Shown here: positions 26,052 to 36,220 of the stretch, piece by piece | How the letters are laid out: each line of letters opens with the position of its first letter | Numbering within the stretch: the first letter of the stretch is position 1 | Assembly: GCA_030601705.1 (NCBI GenBank) | Contig: JAUWBM010000004.1 | Coordinates: forward strand, 1-62,378 | DNA from: Thermoplasmatota archaeon | Lineage (GTDB): Archaea > Thermoplasmatota > E2 > DHVEG-1 | Reading direction: 5' to 3' | DNA: 62,378 bases | Program-made: the position numbers and the translations under genes | The notes under the pieces: generated by a model | Seen by the model: only the letters and a program-made list of their open reading frames with translations | What the model was told of the DNA's origin: nothing | Databases searched by the model: none

Positions 26052-28109
26052 TTGGGAGAAATTACCCCGATGAAAAAGAGCTTAGCAATCGGAATTATAG
26101 CATTGTTCATTGGAATGAGCGTTATTCCATCAATTGGAAGTATAGTAGTAGAAAAATCATCTATCGTATTCTTCGATGGCAATATCTGGTATGTTGGAGG
26201 CAGTGGCCTAGGTAATTATAGCAGTATTCAGGATGCTATTGATAATGCGAGTGATGGGGATACGATTTTTGTTTATAACGGCACCTATTATGAGAATATC
26301 ATCATAGATAAAACTATCAATCTGACGGGAGAAATCAGGGAAGAAACCGTCATAGATGGGCTGTACAATGACAATATAGTTCACATATCATCTGAAAAAG
26401 TTTCTTTACAGAATTTTACTATCAGAAATTCAGGCGGTTTTACAAAAAATGCAGGAATTATCATAGAATCTGAAAATAATACGATAAAAAACTGTATTTT
26501 CTATAGAACGAAGACAGGGCTAATGTTGAATAATACAAAAAACAATAGGATAGATAATTGTACATTTCATACAAATGGCGAAGGAATACTTTTTGAATCA
26601 TCAAACTATAATTCAGTTATTTCATGTTGTTTTGGACATAACGCAATTGGTTTACATTTTGAAAGATCCGAAGAAAATTCTATAAGTTATTGCTATGCAC
26701 ATACAAATGGCATTGCGTTTTTATTGAACGGTTCCTCAAAAACTAACATATTTCATTGCAATATCAGTGATAACAGTGCTAATCTAGGTGGAATTTTCAT
26801 TGTTGGATGTTCAGAACTAAATCTTACCAATAGCATCATTCGTCATAACGGTGCAGGAGTCCACATATTTTCTTCTGAAAAAATACAAATCACCACTTGT
26901 GAGTTTATTTTCAATACACATTTTGCAGTAGTAATGCGAACGGCTTCTGATAAAGTAGAAATTACTCAATGTGAAATAAAAAACAATCTAAGATATGGAG
27001 TTTATATCGAAAAAGGTAATGATTGTAAAATAACGAAAAACAACATCGAGAAAAATACTTTATATGGCATATATTCCATCCTTTCTGGTTGTAAAGCTCG
27101 TTATAACTGGTGGGGATCCTCTTTTGGACCTTCATACTTCGAGAGGAAATCAAAGGATAGAATTACATTATTACTAGGCAAATTAAGATGCTTTCCATGG
27201 CTGTTAAAGCCCCTAGAAAACACAGGATCAGACTGGAAAGAAAACGAACCTTATATGATAGATGAAACAAATGATTCAACAGAAAAACAAATCAATTTAC
27301 CAGGAAATGATACCGATGGAGATAGTGTTCCCAACTGGTGGGAGGAAAAATGGGGGTATGATCCATTCTCTTGGGATGATCATAAAACTCTTGATCCAGA
27401 TAACGACGGATTGAACAACATTGAGGAATGTTTTACTGATAAATGGAATTCAAGCCCATTCCATAGAGACATATTCCTTGAAATTGACTGGATGGAATCA
27501 TTTAATCCATCTCACTCAAATAAACCGCCAAAAAATCTAATAGAAAAAGCGATTTCTATTTTTAATAAACAAAATATAAACTTGCATATTGATCTTGGCA
27601 ATCTTGATGGCGGCGAAGAGATACCATATTGCACACCTACTTTTTCATTTGCCAAATTAAGAGATATTTACTGGGAATATTTCCTTTATAATGATATTAA
27701 CAATCCTCGAAAAGGTATATTTCATTATGGAATTATTTGTAACTATTGTCCTGATCTTAATTTTCCATTTTTCGGATGGGATCAACTTGACTCATTTGCA
27801 ATATCTGCGAAATGGTTGAAAGAAGAAAATCCTCTATTTGATGTAGGTCGTCTTATAGTCGGAGCAATTGTTCATCATCTTGGACATTCTTTAGGACTCC
27901 TAGCAGATACTTATGGGGGCATTGATAACACAGGCACTCAAATTCCGTTCACTCTACAATGGTGGAAATATCGAAACTACAAAAGTTGCTTGAACTACTA
28001 CTATAAATACAAAATATTTGATTACTCAGATGGAACGCACGGTTGGGGCGATTTCAATGACTGGGAGCACCTCAATTTCAGTTTTTTCAAAAACAGTCAT
28101 TTCACATGA
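26052..28109 (+). CDS. secreted NosD-like beta-helix protein with C-terminal metalloprotease-like domain (HHLGHSLGL)
   Basis: Signal KKSLAIGIIALFIGMSVIPSIG; YSSIQDAIDNASDGDTIFVYNGTYYENI beta-helix; C-terminal VHHLGHSLGL. Confidence 0.8.
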   Translation: MGEITPMKKSLAIGIIALFIGMSVIPSIGSIVVEKSSIVFFDGNIWYVGGSGLGNYSSIQDAIDNASDGDTIFVYNGTYYENIIIDKTINLTGEIREETVIDGLYNDNIVHISSEKVSLQNFTIRNSGGFTKNAGIIIESENNTIKNCIFYRTKTGLMLNNTKNNRIDNCTFHTNGEGILFESSNYNSVISCCFGHNAIGLHFERSEENSISYCYAHTNGIAFLLNGSSKTNIFHCNISDNSANLGGIFIVGCSELNLTNSIIRHNGAGVHIFSSEKIQITTCEFIFNTHFAVVMRTASDKVEITQCEIKNNLRYGVYIEKGNDCKITKNNIEKNTLYGIYSILSGCKARYNWWGSSFGPSYFERKSKDRITLLLGKLRCFPWLLKPLENTGSDWKENEPYMIDETNDSTEKQINLPGNDTDGDSVPNWWEEKWGYDPFSWDDHKTLDPDNDGLNNIEECFTDKWNSSPFHRDIFLEIDWMESFNPSHSNKPPKNLIEKAISIFNKQNINLHIDLGNLDGGEEIPYCTPTFSFAKLRDIYWEYFLYNDINNPRKGIFHYGIICNYCPDLNFPFFGWDQLDSFAISAKWLKEENPLFDVGRLIVGAIVHHLGHSLGLLADTYGGIDNTGTQIPFTLQWWKYRNYKSCLNYYYKYKIFDYSDGTHGWGDFNDWEHLNFSFFKNSHFT

Positions 28110-28197
28110 CCAAAAACATACCCTTTCTACATTAACCACTTATAATATAAACGCATAAAAAAAATAAAAGGACAGTTGCATTACCTACCTCTTAGAT

Positions 28198-29154
28198 ATG
28201 AATGTAAAAAAACTCCTACCGATAATCGGCATTGCTCTCTTGCTCTATATTTTATTAACCATGGATGTCGGAAAAATTATCGATGTATTCTCACGCATCA
28301 ACATATGGTATGCTCTTTTATCCCTCTTTGCCATCGTCCCTGTTCTTTTACTTGCTAACTATGAATGGCAATTGATCCTAAAAAAACACAACATCCGAGT
28401 CAGCTATACGTATTCGTTAAAAAATATCTTCATCGGATATTTTTATGGATTTGTGACACCAGGCGGTCTGGGTGGTTACACCCGCGCTCTCTATCTCAAG
28501 GATGAAAGCGGAGAGACCATCCAAAAATGTTTCGTCAATCTTCTCATATTTACCACTATCGACTACCTCCCCTTACTTTCCCTCGGTGTCCTTGGCGGAT
28601 TTCTACTCAGCAGTAGATTTCCCAACATATTTCCGATCTTCCTCGCCCTCTTTATTTTCATAATTAGTTTACTAGTACTCTTTATTCGAAAGAACACGGG
28701 AAAATTGTTTTTCACGAAACTGTTAAAATCAAAATTGTTAATCTCGTACAAAGATAAATGGCACGGGCATATTAACAACTTATATGAAGACCTTCCAACA
28801 GTTAAAGATCTTATTCCTCCATTTTTTGTCTCGTTCTTTGGATGGATCCTCTGGCTGTCAGAACTCTATCTCATCTCAACCTTGTTCTCGATAGACGTAC
28901 CATATCATTACTTTATTTTAATCATCGCTGTTGCCAATATCATTGCTTCATTACCGATAACCATCTGCGGTTTAGGCACACGAGAGATAGCCATGATAGG
29001 GTTGTTTTCAATATTCAACATCGGGCAAGAAAACGTCTTAGGTTTTTCACTTTTTTGGTTTTCCATTTCTTGGCTAATTCCAAGTCTCATTGGTGCAGGT
29101 GTTACTGTTCATGAAACAAGAAAAAATCCTACACTTTTCAACAAAAAAACTTAA
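28198..29154 (+). CDS. UPF0104/lysylphosphatidylglycerol synthase TM-region (AglD-like) integral membrane protein
   Basis: Multi-TM; FYGFVTPGGLGGYTRALYLKDESG; ASLPITICGLGTREIAMIGLF. Confidence 0.82.
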   Translation: MNVKKLLPIIGIALLLYILLTMDVGKIIDVFSRINIWYALLSLFAIVPVLLLANYEWQLILKKHNIRVSYTYSLKNIFIGYFYGFVTPGGLGGYTRALYLKDESGETIQKCFVNLLIFTTIDYLPLLSLGVLGGFLLSSRFPNIFPIFLALFIFIISLLVLFIRKNTGKLFFTKLLKSKLLISYKDKWHGHINNLYEDLPTVKDLIPPFFVSFFGWILWLSELYLISTLFSIDVPYHYFILIIAVANIIASLPITICGLGTREIAMIGLFSIFNIGQENVLGFSLFWFSISWLIPSLIGAGVTVHETRKNPTLFNKKT

Positions 29155-29378
29155 CTCGTGAGCAGAAAGTATTTTTATAAATAAAATGTTTGCCAATCAA
29201 ACGGTTATAATGCTATCTAGCTTCGTGTTATTGAAAATATGATTCAAAAAACCTATCTTAGGCCAAGAACAACTGATTTTTTCCATTTTTACTTAAATTT
29301 TAAACTTCTATTAAATATACAAGCAGAACATTTATCTAACTAATACTTTTTAGGACAAATACAAACAGGAGAAAAAGC

Positions 29379-30050
29379 GTGTACGACAAAAAACAAGATT
29401 TCGTCATTGATAAGACATCAGCAGAGCAATTTACAAGATATATGGAAAAATATTCAGAATTATATCGCTCTCTTGCAAAGAAGGCAAGAGAACATATCCC
29501 AAGATCAGTAAAAAAACCAGTTATTGTTGATCTCGGCACAGGACCTGGTCTGCTATCTATAGAACTAAATAAATTACTACCTGATGCACATATATTAGGT
29601 GCAGATCCATCTATTTACATGCTTTCAATAGCTAAAAACAAATTACTCGATATCGGTTGCAAACATAGTAACTTTGTGATGGCAAATGCCGAAAATATTC
29701 CCCTAAAGAGCCACTATGCAGATATCATAGTAAGTCGATTCAGTCTCTCATCCTGGAAAAAACCAAAACAAGGTTTTTCGGAAATTTTTCGAGTTTTAAA
29801 ACCGGGAGGTAGACTAGTCTTAGAAGCTCTCAACAAGGACTTCCCAAAATGGAAACTCCTGCTAACAAAACTCCATATGATAGTTAATGGAGCAGAGAAA
29901 AACGTTATCAAATATCATATTGACTACTATAAAAACGCTTTTTCTATCAAACAACTTGAACAAATTTTAATTGAAACTGGTTTCACCATAATTAAAAAAG
30001 AAGGGGAGAGAACGGAATGGAAATTTTTAATAGTCGCAGCAAGAACTTAA
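29379..30050 (+). CDS. class I SAM-dependent methyltransferase (UbiE-like)
   Basis: VIVDLGTGPGLLSIELNKLLPDAHILGADPS; FRVLKPGGRLVLEAL. Confidence 0.85.
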   Translation: MYDKKQDFVIDKTSAEQFTRYMEKYSELYRSLAKKAREHIPRSVKKPVIVDLGTGPGLLSIELNKLLPDAHILGADPSIYMLSIAKNKLLDIGCKHSNFVMANAENIPLKSHYADIIVSRFSLSSWKKPKQGFSEIFRVLKPGGRLVLEALNKDFPKWKLLLTKLHMIVNGAEKNVIKYHIDYYKNAFSIKQLEQILIETGFTIIKKEGERTEWKFLIVAART

Positions 30051-30123
30051 AACGTTATATCAACAAAAAATATAAATAGTTATAAAAATTAATTTAATAT
30101 TATAAATTAAAAAGGAATATATT

Positions 30124-31401
30124 ATGAAGGACATTGTAAAAAGTACTCTAGTAATCACAACAATTCTTCTATTACTCACGTCAGGTGTGATACCTGTATT
30201 GGCTTCCATTGATATTAACACGCAAGAAACAAAAATTGACACAGATAAAGAACTTTATCTACTGCGAGGAGAACACTATCTCTACCTTAACGCATCAGAT
30301 AGTGTCAACGAATTTCACCTCCGATTCGCTTTTCCACCAGATTATCTATATCAAGTCCCAACTCTCCTAGAAATTTACAACGACACCACAGCAGATATCC
30401 GTCATTATCAAATAGAAGATGATACAAACGAACCAAACAAAGTCATCAATTTCATCATCGGACCGATGCACAAAGATGAAAGCGTTTTACTTCATTTCTC
30501 ATGTTGGGTCCTCGTTAAAAATCATGAGTTTGAGGATTTACCAAACTACGTTAAATTTCCAAAGAAACGGGACCTCCCTGAAGAGACAAAAATATGGCTC
30601 ACCTCCACCAAGGTCGTACAAGTACACAGCATCCTCATCAAACACAAAGCACGACAATTACACGGGCTTAACAATAATCTCATACGATTTGCAGAAAGAG
30701 TTGCACCATTTATCAAAAAACATAGATATCCCTTGTTTCTTATACAACTAACACTAGGCATTTTCTTCTCTCAAGATGCCCTTACAACCCTTCTTATAAA
30801 TGGCGAGAATGTTGGACGATCACATTTGGCCTGTGCATTTTTCAGAGGATACAACGTCCCAGCACGAGTGCTACTCGCTCATAACGATCAAGGTTTTTGG
30901 ACTCAAATGCACTATATGGTTGAATATTACTGCCCGGGATACGGATGGGTATTGATCGATTCAACAAGAGGAGAAACACCATATGCAACAAAAAGACAAA
31001 TCATAAACAGAATCTGCTTCCCTGAAGATGAAGAAAATACCAAAGCTGATTACATCATACCATTTATGAAAGGAGAAGAACGATGGCTGTGGATAGAAAA
31101 TGAAAACATCTACCCATATTATGTAGATTGTAAAACAGGAAGTAAATCCCAAATGTTTTATGAAGGTGATATCGAAACCGACTCATTTACTGCAGACTAT
31201 GCCTTTCTACTGACACAGCTGGTATTTCACCAATATGAACAATATCTGGGGGCTAATCTAACTGGTGAAAACCTTGGACATTTTCAAAATGCTACAATAT
31301 TTCATAACAATGCGATATCTGCATTTCAACATTCAAACATTCAGGTATATATAGATAATATGAATCTGGCATATGATGAATATCTTAACATTATCCCATG
31401 A
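30124..31401 (+). CDS. secreted transglutaminase-like protein
   Basis: Signal peptide; RSHLACAFFRGYNVPAR...MHYMVEYYCPGYGWVLIDST transglutaminase-like His/Asp region. Confidence 0.7.
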   Translation: MKDIVKSTLVITTILLLLTSGVIPVLASIDINTQETKIDTDKELYLLRGEHYLYLNASDSVNEFHLRFAFPPDYLYQVPTLLEIYNDTTADIRHYQIEDDTNEPNKVINFIIGPMHKDESVLLHFSCWVLVKNHEFEDLPNYVKFPKKRDLPEETKIWLTSTKVVQVHSILIKHKARQLHGLNNNLIRFAERVAPFIKKHRYPLFLIQLTLGIFFSQDALTTLLINGENVGRSHLACAFFRGYNVPARVLLAHNDQGFWTQMHYMVEYYCPGYGWVLIDSTRGETPYATKRQIINRICFPEDEENTKADYIIPFMKGEERWLWIENENIYPYYVDCKTGSKSQMFYEGDIETDSFTADYAFLLTQLVFHQYEQYLGANLTGENLGHFQNATIFHNNAISAFQHSNIQVYIDNMNLAYDEYLNIIP

Positions 31402-31469
31402 GGTAGCAAGGCATTTTAGTTTGTTTTTAACATAACATTATTATTGTTTTAAGTTACTACCCATCAATA

Positions 31470-32240
31470 ATGGCAACTACGAAAAATAAGACAATTAATA
31501 AATCCACCAAAAAAACTTCAAAATCAAATATTCGATCGTTTCTTTTCACATTTGTTTCTTTGGTTGTTTTTTCAATCGGTTTAGTACCGCTTATTGTATG
31601 GATAACATTCGTTTTCTATTTGATGATGCCATTTAGTACAATAGTTCATTTTATCGTGCTGCCGTTCATACTCATCTTATCATTATGGATTTTACTTGTT
31701 TCAGAAATCCTTATATCGGGTGTTATAGTCAGATTGTTCAACATAAAGTATGTGGAGGGGATGTATGAATATTCAGTAAAGAACAACATGGCTTTTAAAT
31801 GGATGCTTCTTTGTCAGCTTTATACTCCAATTAGAAAAATCTTAGAAATCGTTCCCATGGGATACATAAAAATAGTTTATTTGAGATTATTGGGGATGAA
31901 AATTGGGAAAAATACCCTTGTAGGTGGGGTAATTAAAGACCCGTGTGTAACAGAAATTGGTGACAATGTAACGATAGGTGAATATGCAGTATTGTATGCT
32001 CATATTCAAAACTATGCAAAAGGAACGATAACAATTAAAAAAATAAAGATAGGAAATAACTGCATTATAGGAGCGGGGGCCATTATTATGCCTGGTGTCG
32101 TGATGGAAGATAATGCAATTCTTGCTGCTGGGGGACTAGTCACAAAAAACCGTGTATTAAAGAAAAATAAAGTATATGGCGGAAATCCTGCAGAAGAGAT
32201 ACCAATAACTAAGAAAAACAAAGAGCAAAAAAACATCTAA
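31470..32240 (+). CDS. membrane-anchored hexapeptide-repeat (left-handed beta-helix) acyltransferase-like protein
   Basis: IGDNVTIGEYAVLYAHI...KIGNNCIIGAGAIIMPGVVMEDNAILAAGG hexapeptide repeats; N-terminal TM segments. Confidence 0.82.
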   Translation: MATTKNKTINKSTKKTSKSNIRSFLFTFVSLVVFSIGLVPLIVWITFVFYLMMPFSTIVHFIVLPFILILSLWILLVSEILISGVIVRLFNIKYVEGMYEYSVKNNMAFKWMLLCQLYTPIRKILEIVPMGYIKIVYLRLLGMKIGKNTLVGGVIKDPCVTEIGDNVTIGEYAVLYAHIQNYAKGTITIKKIKIGNNCIIGAGAIIMPGVVMEDNAILAAGGLVTKNRVLKKNKVYGGNPAEEIPITKKNKEQKNI

Positions 32241-32487
32241 ATAATGGCAACCCTACAAAGAGAGAGAGATTAAACAACTAAAAAGCACAAATACAGTTGT
32301 TGCTCATCTGATAAGAATATAGTTTTTGTTGTATTTATTGAGAAGGTGAGTCACTTAATATGTCCACACTGCGGCTCCATTGAACTAGGGGAGGTAGCTT
32401 AATGAAAGGGCAATGCATAAATGAACAAATAACATAAGTAAAACTTATACATCGCATAAAATAAAAAACAACATTTGGGAGATAAGT

Positions 32488-33540
32488 ATGACAGAAAAAA
32501 TAAAACTTGCCCAGGGAGCAGGCGGAGAGTTAATGGACAATCTAATCAAGGATAAAATTTTGAAATATTTTGTAAAACAAGATGCTTCAGAAGTATCTCT
32601 TTCCATGTTAGATGATGCTGCAGTAATTGACGATATTGTTTTTTCTACCGACTCTCATACTATCCAACCCATTATTTTTCCAGGTGGAGATATAGGTTCC
32701 CTTGCAGTTTCTGGAACAATAAATGATATAGCTGTTATGGGGGCAAAACCTCTTGCTCTTTCAACAGGCTTTATTATTGAAGAAGGCTTCTCCATCGAAA
32801 CATTTGAAAAAATTGTAATGAGCATGGGCCAATGTTCAGAAGATGCAGGCGTTCCTATTATTACAGGTGATACAAAGGTGGTTGAAAAGGGAGCAATACA
32901 AGAATTTATGATTAATACAAGTGGTATAGGAAAAAGAAGTAAATCTCTTGATAGCAATATTAAGGAAGTGAAACGACATAGACCATTCAATCAGAGGTGG
33001 CTTCTTGATTCAAATTTGGAGAAAGGAGATAAGATTATTCTCTCTGGTAATATCGGTGAGCATGGTATAGCATTGATTTCTTTTCGTGAAGGTTATGGAT
33101 TTGAAACCAAGGTAAAATCAGATGTTGCACCGATAAATGCGCTCATGGAAAAAGCGCTACTCCTGGGAGGTATTGTATCTGCAAAAGACCCTACGAGAGG
33201 AGGGCTTGCAAATACGGTAAATGAATTCAGTGAAAAATCACATATTGGAATTATGCTTGATGAAGAACGCATTCCTATACCAAATGGTGTACGATCTGCA
33301 TGTGATATGCTCGGGATTGATCCTTTAGAGATTGGAAATGAAGGAAAGGTTGTTTTTGGAGTTGTCAAAGAGAAAGCAGAAGGTGTTCTTTCTATTCTTA
33401 AAAAACATCCGCTTGGTAAAAATGCAGCGATTATTGGTGAAGGTACAGATAAAGTAAGAGGTGTAGTTTTGCAGACAACTGTCGGCGGGAGACGGATTTT
33501 ACATAAGCCACTTGGAGATCCTGTTCCAAGGATTTGTTAG
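32488..33540 (+). CDS. hypE: hydrogenase expression/formation protein HypE
   Basis: AQGAGGELMDNLI...DDAAVIDDIVFSTDSHTIQPIIFPGGDIGSLAVSGTINDIAVMGA; ends GDPVPRIC. Confidence 0.95.
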   Translation: MTEKIKLAQGAGGELMDNLIKDKILKYFVKQDASEVSLSMLDDAAVIDDIVFSTDSHTIQPIIFPGGDIGSLAVSGTINDIAVMGAKPLALSTGFIIEEGFSIETFEKIVMSMGQCSEDAGVPIITGDTKVVEKGAIQEFMINTSGIGKRSKSLDSNIKEVKRHRPFNQRWLLDSNLEKGDKIILSGNIGEHGIALISFREGYGFETKVKSDVAPINALMEKALLLGGIVSAKDPTRGGLANTVNEFSEKSHIGIMLDEERIPIPNGVRSACDMLGIDPLEIGNEGKVVFGVVKEKAEGVLSILKKHPLGKNAAIIGEGTDKVRGVVLQTTVGGRRILHKPLGDPVPRIC

Positions 33541-33616
33541 AACACATAATCCGGAAAATTTTTAATACTTTGTTAGATTACCTCCCTAACAGATAATTTC
33601 AAGGAGTAGTGTTTTT

Positions 33617-34051
33617 ATGGCAAAAGGACTCACAAAAGCATTTAAAAAAGCGTTATGGGTTTATCATTGCAATTCTGGTTCATGTAACGGGTGTGATATT
33701 GAAATTATTGCTGCACTTTGTCCTCGATATGATGTGGAACGTTTTGGTATTAAGCTTGTTGGATCACCGCGTCACGCTGATGCATTATTGGTTACCGGTC
33801 CCGTGACTAGGCAGATGGTCGATAAGGTAAAGCGCATATATGAACAGATGCCCGATCCCAAGGCTGTTATATGCGTTGGTAATTGCGGCAATACAGGTGA
33901 TGTTTTCTATGAGTCATATAATCTTGTAGGTCCAATTGATAATATCATTCCTGTAGATGTTCATGTGATTGGCTGCCCACCACGACCTGAGGCCATTATT
34001 AATGCAGTTGCTAAAGCATGGGTTAAACTTGAAACGTTGGAGGCGAAATAA
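33617..34051 (+). CDS. group 4 [NiFe] hydrogenase small subunit (NuoB/EchC/MbhJ-like)
   Basis: HCNSGSCNGCDIEIIAAL; GNCGNTG; GCPPRPEAII. Confidence 0.92.
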   Translation: MAKGLTKAFKKALWVYHCNSGSCNGCDIEIIAALCPRYDVERFGIKLVGSPRHADALLVTGPVTRQMVDKVKRIYEQMPDPKAVICVGNCGNTGDVFYESYNLVGPIDNIIPVDVHVIGCPPRPEAIINAVAKAWVKLETLEAK

Positions 34052-34584
34052 TGACCAAGCAGTTAACTCCTGAAGAAATAGTTAAATCTTTTAAAGACGA
34101 ATTTAAAATAAAAATTAAAGATACTCGTATTGAAAAGCATATTGCAGGAACTAAAAAGAATGAACTTATTCATATTTGGATGAGCGTAGATAGAAGTGTT
34201 TTTAAAAACGTTGTAAAGCATCTCATGACCCTTGAAAAATACCCTCATTTGGCTGTTACATCAGGTTATGACATGGGAAAAACCATCGAGCTCGTTTATC
34301 ATTTTTCTATATATTTTGGAGTGCGATATAGGGAGATTTCACTAAACATAACTGTTGAACTTCCAAAATCCAATCCAACAATTGAAACAATCACTGATCT
34401 TATTCCTGGCGCACTTATTACTGAGCAGGAAAAACAAGAGATGCTTGGGATAAAAGTCAAAGGTATTCCAAAAGATGAGAGAGTTTTTTTGTCAGATGAT
34501 TTTCCAAAAGGTGTTTATCCGTGGCGAAAGGACGAAACAGGACCCGAAAAAATGGTAAGAAATTTACATGAGGTGAAAAAATGA
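34051..34584 (+). CDS. hydrogenase NuoC/EchD-like subunit
   Basis: Operon position; FPKGVYPWRKDETGPEKMV C-terminus typical of 30-kDa subunit family. Confidence 0.85.
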   Translation: MTKQLTPEEIVKSFKDEFKIKIKDTRIEKHIAGTKKNELIHIWMSVDRSVFKNVVKHLMTLEKYPHLAVTSGYDMGKTIELVYHFSIYFGVRYREISLNITVELPKSNPTIETITDLIPGALITEQEKQEMLGIKVKGIPKDERVFLSDDFPKGVYPWRKDETGPEKMVRNLHEVKK

Positions 34585-35813
34585 AAGCAAAAACGACTTC
34601 CAAAACAACGTATCAGATTCCGATCGGTCCTATTCATCCTGCACTGAAAGAACCAGTAATGTTTGAGTTTGAAATCGATGGTGAAAAAATCGTAGATGTC
34701 GATGTTACGCTTGGACAAGTGCATAGGACCATTGAATGGACAGGAATGCGAAGAAATCCTATTCAGATTCTGTATTTAGCTGAGCGGATTTGTGGGATTT
34801 GCTCCTATTGTCATCCTATGGCGTTTGCTCTTGCTGTTGAACGTGTAGCAGGTATTGAGGTTCCCGAACGAGCTGATTATTTACGTGTTATACATGCAGA
34901 ACTTGAGAGGATCTGTTCGCATATTTTATGGGCTGGTGTTGCGGCACATGAGATTGGATTCGATTCAGTACTATTCTTTACATGGCAAATAAGAGAAAAG
35001 GCATTGGATCTCACTGAATATTTAACAGGTAATCGTGTCACGAAAGCGATAACAATGATCGGTGGAGTCCGCCGGGATATCACAAAAGACATGTATCCAA
35101 TGATCCATGAGACAATGAACTATTTCAAGGATAATTTTGAGAAACTTCGCCACATCTATTTAGATGATAAGACGTTTAAAATGCGCAGTCAGGGTTGTGG
35201 TATTTTAACAAAGGAAGATGCATTAAAGCTATGTGCATGTGGACCAACTACTCGTGCCTCTGGTGTTAAAAAAGATGTGCGTCTCGATCAGCCATATTTT
35301 GCATTTGGTGACCTTGACTTTGATTATGTAACACCTGATGTTCTCACTGGTGAAGTCAATGGTGATGTCTATGATAGAATTATCGTTCGTTTGTTAGAAG
35401 TGAAACAATCCATTGATTTAATTGAACAATGTCTTGATAAAATACCTGCTGGTGATATAGTATCTGAACCCAAGATTCCAAAGCTGCTTGCAACACTTAA
35501 GAAAGCAAAAGGAGAAGGCATTGGAAGAATGGAAGCACCCCGAGGTGAAGTATTTCATTATGTGAAACTAACTGAACAAGAGGCTCCTTACTCCTGGAAG
35601 GTTCGCGCTCCAACTTATAACAATATTCTTCCGTGGATACCCATGCTAAGAGGAGAGCAGATAGCTGATATTCCAATTGTTGCTGCTTCAACAGATCCTT
35701 GTATGTCTTGTACCAACAGGGTTGCAGTTGTTGATAATGGTAAAAAATATGCTTTGAATAAAGAAGAGCTTCATCGGATGAGTGTTGAAAAAACAAGGAG
35801 GCTTATGGCATGA
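34581..35813 (+). CDS. group 4 [NiFe] hydrogenase large subunit (EchE/MbhL-like)
   Basis: ERICGICSYCH and DPCMSCTNR Ni-ligand motifs; C-terminal extension after the second motif. Confidence 0.93.
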   Translation: MKAKTTSKTTYQIPIGPIHPALKEPVMFEFEIDGEKIVDVDVTLGQVHRTIEWTGMRRNPIQILYLAERICGICSYCHPMAFALAVERVAGIEVPERADYLRVIHAELERICSHILWAGVAAHEIGFDSVLFFTWQIREKALDLTEYLTGNRVTKAITMIGGVRRDITKDMYPMIHETMNYFKDNFEKLRHIYLDDKTFKMRSQGCGILTKEDALKLCACGPTTRASGVKKDVRLDQPYFAFGDLDFDYVTPDVLTGEVNGDVYDRIIVRLLEVKQSIDLIEQCLDKIPAGDIVSEPKIPKLLATLKKAKGEGIGRMEAPRGEVFHYVKLTEQEAPYSWKVRAPTYNNILPWIPMLRGEQIADIPIVAASTDPCMSCTNRVAVVDNGKKYALNKEELHRMSVEKTRRLMA

Positions 35814-36211
35814 GATTCTCAATGTTGCCCCAAGTGTTTGCACAGATGTTTAAAAAACCTTGGACAAACAAGTTTCCAGCGAAATATATCCCCCATTCTA
35901 CAACCAAGTTTTTAGATGATGTAGGAAGTGGTAAAGCAGAGATTATTCCCCCTATAGAAACGCCTGAAGGGTTTCGTGGGAAAATCCAATATGACACAGA
36001 AAAATGTACAGGATGTAAACTATGTATTAGGGTTTGTCCTACTGAAGCCATAGAATACAAAGAAAAAGAAAAGAAGATAAAGATCTATCTTGCGCGATGT
36101 TGCTTTTGTGCCCAATGCAACGATGTATGTCCTGTTAAATGTCTAAGCATGAGCAATGAGTTTTTACTTGCTGATGCTGACAAATATTCGAAGGATTTGA
36201 TTGTTGAATAA
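35810..36211 (+). CDS. hydrogenase 2[4Fe-4S] ferredoxin subunit (NuoI/EchF-like)
   Basis: CTGCKLCIRVCPTEAI and CCFCAQCNDVCPVKCL. Confidence 0.9.
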   Translation: MRFSMLPQVFAQMFKKPWTNKFPAKYIPHSTTKFLDDVGSGKAEIIPPIETPEGFRGKIQYDTEKCTGCKLCIRVCPTEAIEYKEKEKKIKIYLARCCFCAQCNDVCPVKCLSMSNEFLLADADKYSKDLIVE

Positions 36212-36220
36212 TGGTAAGAT

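Noticed and set aside
35650-35813. Hydrogenase large subunit as an inactive NuoD-like Complex I homolog
   Set aside because: Both CGIC and DPCMSC nickel-ligand motifs are intact, which NuoD lacks.
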